DNA of 16,108 nt. Origin: WHTX01 sp038255145 (GTDB lineage Bacteria > Actinomycetota > Acidimicrobiia > Acidimicrobiales > CAIXPF01). Where the stretch lies: the NCBI GenBank assembly GCA_038255145.1, contig JBBSLP010000089.1, positions 1 to 16,108 of the forward strand. The letters run 5' to 3'. Shown here piece after piece: positions 1-5,990 of this stretch (position 1 is the stretch's first letter; the number at the start of each line of letters is the position of its first letter). The notes beneath the pieces are model-generated. The model did not search any database. It worked only from the letters and a program-made list of their open reading frames with translations, and was not told the origin of the DNA. The position numbers and the translations under genes were made by a program.

Positions 1-33
1 GGTTACGAGATGTGACCGATGACACATTTCTTC

Positions 34-62
34 GTGACATCGGCCCCGTGGACGCGTAGGTT
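34..62 (+). promoter_or_regulatory. Promoter of the small lipoprotein gene, predicted leaderless
   Basis: A -35-like GTGACA (34-39) lies 17 nt before a -10-like TAGGTT (57-62), and a GTG start codon follows after only 6 nt, so the transcript should begin at or next to the start codon. A 6-bp inverted repeat, CCGATG (16-21) and CATCGG (38-43), brackets and overlaps the -35 box and could be an operator. This is the best-matched -35/-10 pair in the window. The assignment rests on sequence match only. Confidence 0.55.
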
Positions 63-68
63 GTCCAT

Positions 69-287
69 GTGACGCACGACACATCAGCCCCACACCGCAA
101 CGCCAGGGTCGGGCGAGGTCGCACCGCCCTGCTGGTCGGGGGCCTCCTGGCCCTGGCCACCGTCGCCGCCTCCTGCAGTGGGGCCGGTGCCGACGAGGGC
201 ACCAGCACCCCGGCCACCATCGACCAGGGGGTCAAAGCCGGGATCATGGCGCAGCTGTCGGGCTCGTCGACCACGACGCCCAAGTGA
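69..287 (+). CDS. Putative small secreted lipoprotein (72 aa)
   Basis: The product has an Arg-rich N-terminus (residues 9-18), a hydrophobic segment (about 20-34) and a lipobox-like VAASC ending at Cys36. This fits a lipoprotein signal peptide cleaved by signal peptidase II, leaving about 37 residues anchored on the outer face of the membrane. The mature part is low-complexity (Ser, Thr, Gly, Ala) with no domain I recognise. The GTG start is chosen because a -10 box ends 6 nt upstream and the signal peptide follows directly. An ATG two bases upstream is out of frame and meets a stop at once. The gene stands alone and a hairpin at 408-439 separates it from metY. It could be a truncated remnant of a longer lipoprotein, but no continuation is visible downstream. 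Function unknown. Confidence 0.5.
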   Translation: MTHDTSAPHRNARVGRGRTALLVGGLLALATVAASCSGAGADEGTSTPATIDQGVKAGIMAQLSGSSTTTPK

Positions 288-407
288 CCAGCCCCGTCGG
301 GGAGGCCTCGGACCAGGCGACGGGCACCTGGACCTGACGTGTCGATCGTCGGTCGCCCACCCCCGCGGCCGGCGAACCGATGACGTAGGACCGATGCACC
401 GGGCGAA

Positions 408-439
408 GGGGCCGGCGGCGCACCAGCGCCGCCGGCCCC
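408..439 (+). terminator. Perfect 14-bp GC hairpin between lipoprotein gene and metY
   Basis: Bases 408-421 and 426-439 are exact reverse complements around an ACCA loop. No T-run follows, which is common for intrinsic terminators in high-GC actinobacteria. It lies 120 nt after the lipoprotein stop and 16 nt before the metY -10 box, so it occupies the place where a metY -35 box would be. It may terminate upstream transcription and insulate metY. Confidence 0.6.
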
Positions 440-455
440 GACGCGTACCGGGAGC

Positions 456-461
456 TAGCGT
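456..461 (+). promoter_or_regulatory. -10 box of metY, predicted leaderless
   Basis: TAGCGT is followed by 8 nt (462-469) and then the metY ATG at 470. There is no Shine-Dalgarno sequence, since the 8 nt are nearly all C. No -35 match is seen because that position falls inside the hairpin at 408-439. The same spacing recurs at several other genes in this window. Confidence 0.5.
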
Positions 462-469
462 CACCCCCC

Positions 470-1765
470 ATGCAGGACCACCGATGGGGCTTCCGCACCC
501 GGTCCATCCACGCCGGGGCTCGACCTGATCCGACGACGGGCGCCCGGGCCGTGCCCATCTACCAGACGACCAGCTACGTGTTCGAGGACAGCCAGGACGC
601 CGCCGACCTGTTCGCGCTGCAGAAGTACGGATCCATCTACAGTCGCATCTCCAACCCCACGGTCAACGCCTTCGAGGAGCGCATGGCCTCGCTCGAGGGC
701 GGCATCGGGGCGGTGGCCACGGCCTCGGGGCAGGCGGCCGAGTTTCTCACCGTGGCCTGTCTGGCCGATGCCGGTGACCACATCGTCTCGTCGGCCAACC
801 TCTACGGCGGCACCGTCACCCAGTTCGACGTCACCTTCCGCCGCCTGGGCATCGACACCACCTTCGTGGCTGCGGACCGGCCCGAGGCCTTCGCCGCCGC
901 CATCACGCCGGCGACCAGGCTGCTGTTCACCGAGGTGGTGGCCAACCCCTCGGGGGTGGTGGCCGACCTCGAGGCCCTGGCCGACATCGCCAAGGCCCAC
1001 GGACTGCCCCTGGTGGTCGACGCCACCACCGCCACCCCCTACGCCTGTCGGCCCATGGAGCACGGCACCGACGTGGTCCTGCACTCGGCCACCAAGTTCA
1101 TCGGCGGTCACGGCACCTCCATCGGCGGCGTGGTCGTCGAGGCCGGCCGCTTCGACTGGGGGAGCGGCCGCTTCCCCCACTTCACCGAGCCCGTGCCCTC
1201 CTACGGCGGGCTGCGCTTCTGGGAGAACTTCGGCGAGTACGCCTTCTGCACCAAGTTGCGGGTGGAGCAGTTGCGTGACGTGGGGGCCAGCCTCAGCCCC
1301 TTCAACGCCTTCCTGCTGCTCCAGGGGCTCGAGACCCTGCCCCTGCGCATGCCCGTGCACCTGGCCAACGCCCTGGCCGTGGCCCGCTGGCTCGAGGAGC
1401 ACAGCCAGGTGTCGTGGGTGCGCTACGCCGGTCTGCCGTCGTCGCCCTACCACGAGCTTGCCCAGCGCTACCTGCCCCCGGGCCCGGGGGCGGTGTTCGC
1501 CTTCGGGGTCAAGGGTGGCCGCGCCGCGGGGGCCCGCTTCATCGAAGCGTTGGAGATGGTCAGCCACCTGGCCAACATCGGCGACGCCAAGAGCCTGGTC
1601 ATCCACCCCGCCTCCACCACCCACCAGCAGCTCTCCGACGAGCAGCTCGAGGCTGCGGGGGTGGGTCCGGACCTGATCCGGCTGTCGGTGGGCCTCGAGG
1701 ACCTCGACGACATCCTCTGGGACCTCGACCAGTCCCTGGCCGCCTCGGCCAAGGAGGAGGCGTGA
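470..1765 (+). CDS. metY: O-acetylhomoserine sulfhydrylase (MetY-type, PLP-dependent)
   Basis: A 431-residue member of the Cys/Met-metabolism PLP enzyme family, of normal length for the O-acetylhomoserine/O-acetylserine sulfhydrylase branch. These cytosolic enzymes join sulfide to an acetylated homoserine to make homocysteine in methionine synthesis. Visible family features are the phosphate-binding YSRISNPT (57-64), SGQAAE (86-91), an Asp (184) in the LVVDATTATP segment, and the PLP lysine Lys209 in HSATKFIGGHGTSIGG. The long insert and C-terminal RLSVGLED motif also fit MetY better than cystathionine synthase or lyase. The ATG at 470 is supported by the -10 box 8 nt upstream and by the natural family N-terminus (GFRTRSIHAG). 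Its stop overlaps the next start (TGATG), so the two are translationally coupled. Substrate choice (acetyl versus succinyl homoserine) cannot be read directly. Confidence 0.92.
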   Translation: MQDHRWGFRTRSIHAGARPDPTTGARAVPIYQTTSYVFEDSQDAADLFALQKYGSIYSRISNPTVNAFEERMASLEGGIGAVATASGQAAEFLTVACLADAGDHIVSSANLYGGTVTQFDVTFRRLGIDTTFVAADRPEAFAAAITPATRLLFTEVVANPSGVVADLEALADIAKAHGLPLVVDATTATPYACRPMEHGTDVVLHSATKFIGGHGTSIGGVVVEAGRFDWGSGRFPHFTEPVPSYGGLRFWENFGEYAFCTKLRVEQLRDVGASLSPFNAFLLLQGLETLPLRMPVHLANALAVARWLEEHSQVSWVRYAGLPSSPYHELAQRYLPPGPGAVFAFGVKGGRAAGARFIEALEMVSHLANIGDAKSLVIHPASTTHQQLSDEQLEAAGVGPDLIRLSVGLEDLDDILWDLDQSLAASAKEEA

Positions 1766-2280
1766 TGGCGCCCGACACGACCCCCGGAGAGTCCGTCGAG
1801 CGGGCGGCGTGGACGGTGCCCTCGGCCCGCGACCGGCGCGACCTGCTGGAACGCACCCGGGTGGTGGCCGTCGTCGGCGCCTCGTCCAACCCGGCCCGCC
1901 CCTCGTACTTCGTGGCCACCTACCTGCTGTCGTCGTCGACCGACTTCGACGTCTACTTCGTCAACCCCCGTGAGACCGAGATCCTCGGTCGGCCGGTGTA
2001 CCCGTCGTTGGCCGAGCTGCCCGTGGTCCCCGACCTCGTGGACGTGTTCCGCCGTGCCGAGGACCTGCCCGAGGTGGCCACCGAAGCGGTGGCCGTGGGC
2101 GCGACCGCCTTCTGGGCCCAGCTCGGCCTGCGGAGCGACGCCGCCGCCGAGGTGGCCAGCGCCGCCGGGCTCGACGTGGTCATGGACCTGTGCCTGAAGA
2201 TCGAGCACGCCCGCTTCCACGGTGGCCTGCACCTGGCCGGCTTCGACACGGGCGTCATCTCGTCCCGGCGTTCCCGTTGA
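1765..2280 (+). CDS. CoA-binding Rossmann-fold protein (YccU-like)
   Basis: 171 residues forming a single CoA-binding domain of the YccU type. Visible are the nucleotide-binding VAVVGASSNPARPSYFVA (about 34-51), YFVNPRE with the NP turn, PDLVDVFRR, and a C-terminal MDLCLKIEHAR resembling the conserved MDRCLKIEH of the family. Family members bind CoA but the biochemical role is poorly defined. The start is the ATG at 1765, which shares one base with the metY stop (TGATG). The open frame continues much further upstream but only as a shadow of metY. Genes of this family often sit beside metY, so a link to sulfur amino-acid or acyl-CoA metabolism is plausible but unproven. After the stop a near-perfect 15-nt duplication (2271-2285, 2286-2300) creates a second in-frame TGA. 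Confidence 0.85.
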   Translation: MAPDTTPGESVERAAWTVPSARDRRDLLERTRVVAVVGASSNPARPSYFVATYLLSSSTDFDVYFVNPRETEILGRPVYPSLAELPVVPDLVDVFRRAEDLPEVATEAVAVGATAFWAQLGLRSDAAAEVASAAGLDVVMDLCLKIEHARFHGGLHLAGFDTGVISSRRSR

Positions 2281-2335
2281 GCCCGCTCCCGTTGACCCCC
2301 CTCCCGGGGCCTGTCCCCCCTCGGCGGAGGGCCTG

Positions 2336-2821
2336 GTGAGCCAGCTCGTGCTCCTGCGCCACGCCAAGTCGTCGTGGCCCGGCGGGGTGGCCGACCGCGA
2401 TCGCCCGCTCGCGCCCCGCGGCGAGCGGGCGTGCGAGACCGTGGGCCGCTTCCTGGGCCGGGCCGGCCTGGGGCCCGAGCTGGTGCTGAGCTCGCCGGCG
2501 CGACGGGCCACGGAGACGGCGGCGTTGGTGCTCGATGCTGCGGGCTGTGGGGCCGACGTGCGCCTCGACGAGCGCCTCTACGAGGACGATCCCCTGGCCG
2601 CGCTGCGGGCCACGCCGCCCGAGGTGGGGCGGTTGATGGTCGTGGGCCACGAGCCCGACCTGGTCCGGCTGGCGTCGGTGCTGGCCGGGGCCGACGTGCG
2701 CCTGCCCACCGGGGGTGTGGCCGTGCTCGAGCTGACGGGGACCTGGGCCGACCAGCCCGTGCCCGGGGGGCGACTGCACGTGCTCATCGGGCCCCGCCAG
2801 CTCGACGCCATCTCCCGCTGA
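2336..2821 (+). CDS. sixA: SixA-type histidine phosphatase
   Basis: 161 residues of the histidine-phosphatase (phosphoglycerate mutase-like) superfamily, short as in SixA. The catalytic LRHAKSSW carries Arg8 and the phospho-accepting His9. SSPARRATETA supplies the second Arg (56), and VVGHEPDLV supplies the second His (105). SixA proteins remove phosphate from phosphohistidine, although many actinobacterial homologues have unknown substrates. The GTG at 2336 is chosen because GGAGG (2326-2330) sits 5 nt upstream and the protein then begins directly with the first beta strand. The longer open frame from 2222 overlaps the previous gene and adds an unrelated Pro-rich leader. It lies 55 nt after the CoA-binding gene on the same strand and is probably the last gene of the metY transcript. 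Family assignment is firm; the substrate is not. Confidence 0.85.
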   Translation: MSQLVLLRHAKSSWPGGVADRDRPLAPRGERACETVGRFLGRAGLGPELVLSSPARRATETAALVLDAAGCGADVRLDERLYEDDPLAALRATPPEVGRLMVVGHEPDLVRLASVLAGADVRLPTGGVAVLELTGTWADQPVPGGRLHVLIGPRQLDAISR

Positions 2822-2851
2822 AGGACCGTGCGCACCTGGGCCCTCGTCCTC

Positions 2852-2882
2852 TTGGGGCCGTGGGGGCGCCCCCGGCTAGGGT
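2852..2882 (+). promoter_or_regulatory. Possible promoter for the acyl-CoA dehydrogenase gene
   Basis: A TAGGGT hexamer (2877-2882), identical to the -10 candidates before the nitrile hydratase operon and the TPP enzyme, lies 80 nt before the ACAD start. TTGGGG (2852-2857) is a weak -35 candidate with a 19-nt spacer. If correct, the mRNA has a leader of about 70 nt containing the direct repeats at 2908-2935 and a good ribosome-binding site. This is a tentative assignment. Confidence 0.3.
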
Positions 2883-2907
2883 TGGGCGAGCCCCGAAGTT
2901 GACAGCA

Positions 2908-2935
2908 CAGTCAGGTTCGCGGCCCGCAGTCAGGT
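2908..2935 (+). repeat. Direct repeat CAGTCAGGT x2 upstream of the acyl-CoA dehydrogenase
   Basis: CAGTCAGGT occurs at 2908-2916 and again at 2927-2935, 19 bp apart start to start, close to two helical turns, so a protein could meet both on one DNA face. A TTGACA (2899-2904) precedes the first copy but has no TANNNT at a usable distance. An operator for a fatty-acid regulator is possible; no known regulator motif is recognised. Confidence 0.4.
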
Positions 2936-2962
2936 CTTCGCAATAAGGCTGAAGGGGGCTAC

Positions 2963-4237
2963 ATGCCTTACGAGTTCACCGAGCAGGGTGTCGCACTGTC
3001 CGAGGAGGTCCGCAGCTTCCTCGACGACCACATCTACCCGAACGAGGTCGAGTACCACGAGCAGCTCGAAGAGTTCGCTCCCCACGGCTACCCGCCCATC
3101 CTCGACAAGCTGAAGGCAGCGGCGCGCGAGCGGAACCTGTGGAACCTGTTCCTGCCCCACCTGGCCCCCGACGCTCCCGGCGTGAAGCTGTCGAACCTCG
3201 ACTACGCCCCCATCTCCGAGCAGCTGGGCAAGGTCCCCTTCGCATCGGAGGCGCTCAACTGCGCCGCCCCCGACACGGGGAACATGGAGATCCTCAACAT
3301 GTACGGGTCGGATCGGGTCAAGGAGCAGTGGCTGTCCCCCCTCCTCGAGGGTGAGATCCGCTCGGCCTTCTCCATGACCGAGCCCGAGGTGGCCTCCTCC
3401 GACGCCACCAACATCGGCCTGCGCATCGAGCGCGACGGCAACGAGTACGTGCTCAACGGCAAGAAGTGGTTCAGCTCCGGCGCCCTGTCGGACCGCTGCA
3501 AGGTCCTCGTCGTCATGGGCAAGACCGATCCCAGCGCTTCCCGACACCGCCAGCAGTCGATGATCGCCGTCGACAAGAGCAGCCCCGGCATCTCCTTCGG
3601 CCGCGACCCCCACGTGTTCGGCTTCCAGGACCGTGGTGGCCACCCCGAGGTCATCTACGAGAACGTGCGGGTGCCGGCGGACAACCTGCTGGGCGAGGAG
3701 GGTGGCGGCTTCGCCATCTCCCAGGCCCGCCTGGGCCCTGGCCGCATCCACCACTGCATGCGCTCCATCGGCGTGGCCGAGCGTGCCCTCGACTTCATGG
3801 TCGAGCGGGCCCTCGTGCGCTCGACGTTCGGCACCCTGGTGGCCCAGAAGGGCCTCATCCAGGACTGGATCGCCGAGTCCCGCATCGAGATCGACATGGC
3901 CCGTGAGTACGTGCTGCGCACGGCCCACCTCATGGACACCGTGGGCAACAAGGCCGCGGCCACCGAGATCTCCGGGATCAAGGTGGCCGTGCCCAACATC
4001 TGCCTCAAGGTCATCGACCGGGCCATCCAGGTCCACGGTGCCGCCGGTGTGTCCCAGTACTTCCCCCTGGCCCACATGTACGCCCACATGCGCACCCTGC
4101 GCATCGCCGACGGCCCCGACGAGGTCCACAAGATGACCATCGCCCGGCGCGAGCTGCTCAAGCACGACCCGAGCTTCCGCATGAACCCGGCCACGGGCAA
4201 CGCCGGCGGCGAGCCCCAGGTGTTCGCCCGTCCCTGA
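2963..4237 (+). CDS. Acyl-CoA dehydrogenase, ACAD10/11-like clade
   Basis: A 424-residue flavoprotein that should oxidise an acyl-CoA to the 2-enoyl-CoA, passing electrons to ETF. Domain order is N-terminal helical (1-130), middle beta domain with FAD/substrate motif SMTEPEVASSD (137-147) and NGKKWFSSG (165-173), then the C-terminal helical domain with RSTFG (286-290) and QVHGAAGVS (356-364). Where most family members have the catalytic Glu in an IYEGT motif, this protein reads IADGPDEVH, placing Asp383 at the base position. That pattern is typical of the ACAD10/11 and related bacterial branch, which favours branched, aromatic or unusual acyl-CoAs. The ATG at 2963 follows AAGGGGG (2952-2958) by 4 nt. 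The gene is probably monocistronic, with a hairpin terminator directly after it. The exact substrate is unknown. Confidence 0.92.
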   Translation: MPYEFTEQGVALSEEVRSFLDDHIYPNEVEYHEQLEEFAPHGYPPILDKLKAAARERNLWNLFLPHLAPDAPGVKLSNLDYAPISEQLGKVPFASEALNCAAPDTGNMEILNMYGSDRVKEQWLSPLLEGEIRSAFSMTEPEVASSDATNIGLRIERDGNEYVLNGKKWFSSGALSDRCKVLVVMGKTDPSASRHRQQSMIAVDKSSPGISFGRDPHVFGFQDRGGHPEVIYENVRVPADNLLGEEGGGFAISQARLGPGRIHHCMRSIGVAERALDFMVERALVRSTFGTLVAQKGLIQDWIAESRIEIDMAREYVLRTAHLMDTVGNKAAATEISGIKVAVPNICLKVIDRAIQVHGAAGVSQYFPLAHMYAHMRTLRIADGPDEVHKMTIARRELLKHDPSFRMNPATGNAGGEPQVFARP

Positions 4238-4246
4238 CGGGGGTGA

Positions 4247-4332
4247 CCGCTCGCCGCTGACGGTGGGCACCGACTGACTGTTCGATGGTGAGCGGACCGG
4301 GCGGGTGGGGAGCTTCGGCCCCCACCCGCCCG
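4247..4332 (+). terminator. Two-part hairpin terminator with UUCG tetraloop
   Basis: Bases 4298-4310 and 4320-4332 form a perfect 13-bp GC stem. Inside it, a bulged A (4311), two more pairs and a TTCG tetraloop (4314-4317) complete a very stable hairpin. Upstream, CCGCTCGCC (4247-4255) can pair with GGTGAGCGG (4287-4295) with one G-U wobble, adding a second stem. No T-tract follows. It lies 60 nt after the ACAD stop and 45 nt before the nitrile hydratase -10 box, so it most likely ends ACAD transcription and insulates the operon. Confidence 0.75.
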
Positions 4333-4377
4333 TGTCGCGTCCGTGCTCCGGGGCGTCCACCGTCGGGCCGGCGGGAC

Positions 4378-4383
4378 TAGGGT
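4378..4383 (+). promoter_or_regulatory. -10 box of the nitrile hydratase operon, predicted leaderless
   Basis: TAGGGT is followed by 7 nt (4384-4390) and then the GTG start codon of the beta subunit at 4391, with no Shine-Dalgarno sequence. At the -35 position (4355-4360) GTCCAC is a poor match, so an activator may be needed. Transcription should begin at about the G of the start codon. Confidence 0.5.
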
Positions 4384-4390
4384 CCCCCGG

Positions 4391-5071
4391 GTGGACGGCA
4401 TCCACGACATGGGGGGCATGCACGGCTTCGGGCCGGTGGTGCCCGAGGCGGACGAGCCCCCCTTCCACGCCCCGTGGGAGGGCCGGGTCCACGGGATGAT
4501 GGTGGCCCTCGGCCTCGTCGAGCCCCGGGCTCGCAGCCTGCGTCCGGCCATCGAGCGCATGGGGGCCCAGCACTACCTGGCCACCAGCTACTACGAGCAC
4601 TGGCTGGCCGCCCTCGAGGACCTGCTCGACGGGGCCGACGTCGTCCCTGGCGACCGGCTCGAGGCCCGCCGGGCCGCCGGCGCTCCGGCGGTGCCGGCGA
4701 CGACGGACCCCGAGCTCGTGGCCGCCGTGCGCCGCGTCCTCACCCGGCGCGACCCGCGCCAGTGGAAGGCCGACCCGCCCCGCCTCGCCCCCGGTGACCA
4801 GGTGCGCGTGCACCGGCGCGCTCCCTCCGGCCACACCCGCTGCCCCCGCTACGTGCGCGGTGTGGTGGGCACCATCGACCGCCTGTGCCCGCCCGAGCCC
4901 TGGCCCGAGCACCTCGTCGAGCGTCGGGTGGACCCGGTGCCGTGCTACACGGTGCGCTTCGCGTCGGTCGACGTGTGGGGCCCCGACGCCGAGCCCTTCT
5001 CCGTCACCGTCGACCTCGTCGAGCCGTACCTCGAGCCCGCCCCGCCACCAGAACCCCGGAGCACGTCATGA
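4391..5071 (+). CDS. nthB: Nitrile hydratase beta subunit
   Basis: 226 residues. The protein begins with the family hallmark MDGIHDMGGMHGFGPV, confirming GTG 4391 as the start. The open frame reaching back to 4343 has no family similarity in its extra part. Nitrile hydratase is a cytoplasmic alpha-beta enzyme that hydrates nitriles to amides, and the beta subunit shapes the active-site cavity. The conserved Arg that contacts the alpha-subunit cysteine cluster appears kept at Arg51 (SLRPAIERM; Arg52 in the Rhodococcus J1 enzyme) and a second at Arg150 in GHTRCPRYVRG. The C-terminal SH3-like barrel (about 131-216) ends with VDLVEPYLEP. The gene comes first, as in the cobalt-type J1 operon, and its stop overlaps the alpha ATG (ATGA). 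A thiocyanate-hydrolase-like role is less likely because this beta chain is unsplit. Confidence 0.95.
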   Translation: MDGIHDMGGMHGFGPVVPEADEPPFHAPWEGRVHGMMVALGLVEPRARSLRPAIERMGAQHYLATSYYEHWLAALEDLLDGADVVPGDRLEARRAAGAPAVPATTDPELVAAVRRVLTRRDPRQWKADPPRLAPGDQVRVHRRAPSGHTRCPRYVRGVVGTIDRLCPPEPWPEHLVERRVDPVPCYTVRFASVDVWGPDAEPFSVTVDLVEPYLEPAPPPEPRSTS

Positions 5072-5688
5072 GCGACGACCACGGCGCCGAGCACCACGTC
5101 CGTGAGCGGTCCTCGGCCGAGCTGCGGGCCGCCGCCCTCGAGGCCGAGCTCGTCGAGGCCGGGATCATCAGCACCGATGCCATCGATGCCGTGGTCGAGG
5201 TGTTCCAGGACGAGGTCGGTCCCCGTCAGGGGGCCCGCATGGTGGCCCGGGCCTGGGTCGACCCCGACTACCGCCAGCGCCTGCTGGACGACGCCACCGC
5301 CGCGGCCGAGGAGCTGGGCATCGCGGGCATGGAGGGACAGCACCTGGTGGCCGTGGCCAACACGGGGCCGGCCGCCGACGTCGCCCCCGTGCACAACGTC
5401 ATCGTCTGCACCCTGTGCTCGTGCTATCCGTGGCCCGTGCTCGGGGTGCCGCCGGTCTGGTACAAGTCGCCGCCCTACCGGTCCCGGGTGGTGCGCGAGC
5501 CCCGGGCCGTGCTGGCCGAGTTCGGCCTGCAGCTCGACGAGGACACCGAGGTGCGGGTGTGGGACTCGTCCGCCGAGGTGCGCTACCTGGTCCTGCCCCG
5601 CCGCCCCCAGGGCACCGACGACCTCGACGAGGCCGAGCTCGCTGCCCTGGTCACCAGGGACGGCATGATCGGCGTGGCCGCCACGTGA
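5068..5688 (+). CDS. nthA: Nitrile hydratase alpha subunit, cobalt type
   Basis: 206 residues carrying the metal site. The claw motif VCTLCSCYPWP has Cys114, Cys117, Ser118 and Cys119. Thr115 and Tyr120 are the residues that mark the cobalt-type enzyme (iron-type enzymes read CSLCSCT). In the family two of these cysteines are oxidised to sulfenic and sulfinic acid after translation, and the low-spin Co(III) acts as Lewis acid to hydrate the nitrile. The region after the claw (VWYKSPPYRSRVVREPR, about 130-146) and the ending RDGMIGVA are also family-typical. The start is ATG 5068, with GGAG (5058-5061) 6 nt upstream and a 4-nt overlap with the beta stop. The long frame back to 4885 is a shadow of the beta gene. 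Length and motifs look intact and active. Confidence 0.96.
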   Translation: MSDDHGAEHHVRERSSAELRAAALEAELVEAGIISTDAIDAVVEVFQDEVGPRQGARMVARAWVDPDYRQRLLDDATAAAEELGIAGMEGQHLVAVANTGPAADVAPVHNVIVCTLCSCYPWPVLGVPPVWYKSPPYRSRVVREPRAVLAEFGLQLDEDTEVRVWDSSAEVRYLVLPRRPQGTDDLDEAELAALVTRDGMIGVAAT

Positions 5689-5960
5689 GCGGCCCTGGTG
5701 GTGCCGGCGGCGCTGGCGGTGCCGGTGGTGCTGGCGGTCGGGCCGCGTGGATCGAGCAGGCCGACGAGCCCTTCACCGCACCCTGGCAGGCCCGGGTGTT
5801 CGCCGTGGCCGTGCTCACCTGCGAGCGCCTGGATCTGGGCTGGGACACCTTCTGCGACCGGCTCAAGGCGGCGGTGGCCGAGGATCCCCACCGCCCGTAC
5901 TACGACAGCTGGACCGTGGCCCTCGAACGCATGGTGGCCGAGGCCGCTCCCGCCACCTGA
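5685..5960 (+). CDS. Nitrile hydratase accessory protein (cobalt insertion, NhhG/P14K-like)
   Basis: 91 residues. The body (about 20-85) resembles the N-terminal half of a beta subunit: DEPFTAPWQARVFAVAV, then a helix containing LGWDTFCDRLKAAVAE, then YYDSWTVALERMVAE. This is the family of small maturation proteins that bind the alpha subunit and exchange it into the apo-enzyme to deliver oxidised, cobalt-loaded alpha. The start is the GTG at 5685, overlapping the alpha stop (GTGA). No Shine-Dalgarno sequence is present, so translation probably relies on coupling. Unusual is the N-terminal run of four GGA tripeptides (about residues 5-18), written with varied synonymous codons. The position after alpha completes the beta-alpha-accessory order known from cobalt-type operons. 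No cobalt transporter or amidase gene follows. Confidence 0.88.
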   Translation: MSGPGGAGGAGGAGGAGGRAAWIEQADEPFTAPWQARVFAVAVLTCERLDLGWDTFCDRLKAAVAEDPHRPYYDSWTVALERMVAEAAPAT

Positions 5961-5990
5961 TCCGTTCGGTCGGTGGCCCATCGCCCCGGT

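Noticed and set aside
461..1624. A 387-codon minus-strand frame opposite metY
   Set aside because: Low-complexity shadow of metY, which has an intact PLP site.
1414..1764. Upstream extension of the CoA-binding protein frame into metY
   Set aside because: The extension is a frame shadow of metY; similarity to the CoA-binding family begins only after ATG 1765.
2899..2904. Perfect TTGACA as the -35 of the ACAD promoter
   Set aside because: No TANNNT lies 15-19 nt downstream, so it is not supported as a sigma-70-type promoter; kept only as context for the nearby repeats.
2930..4912. A 660-codon minus-strand open frame opposite the acyl-CoA dehydrogenase and nthB
   Set aside because: Same reason: antisense shadow without any family motif, crossing a terminator and a promoter of the real genes.
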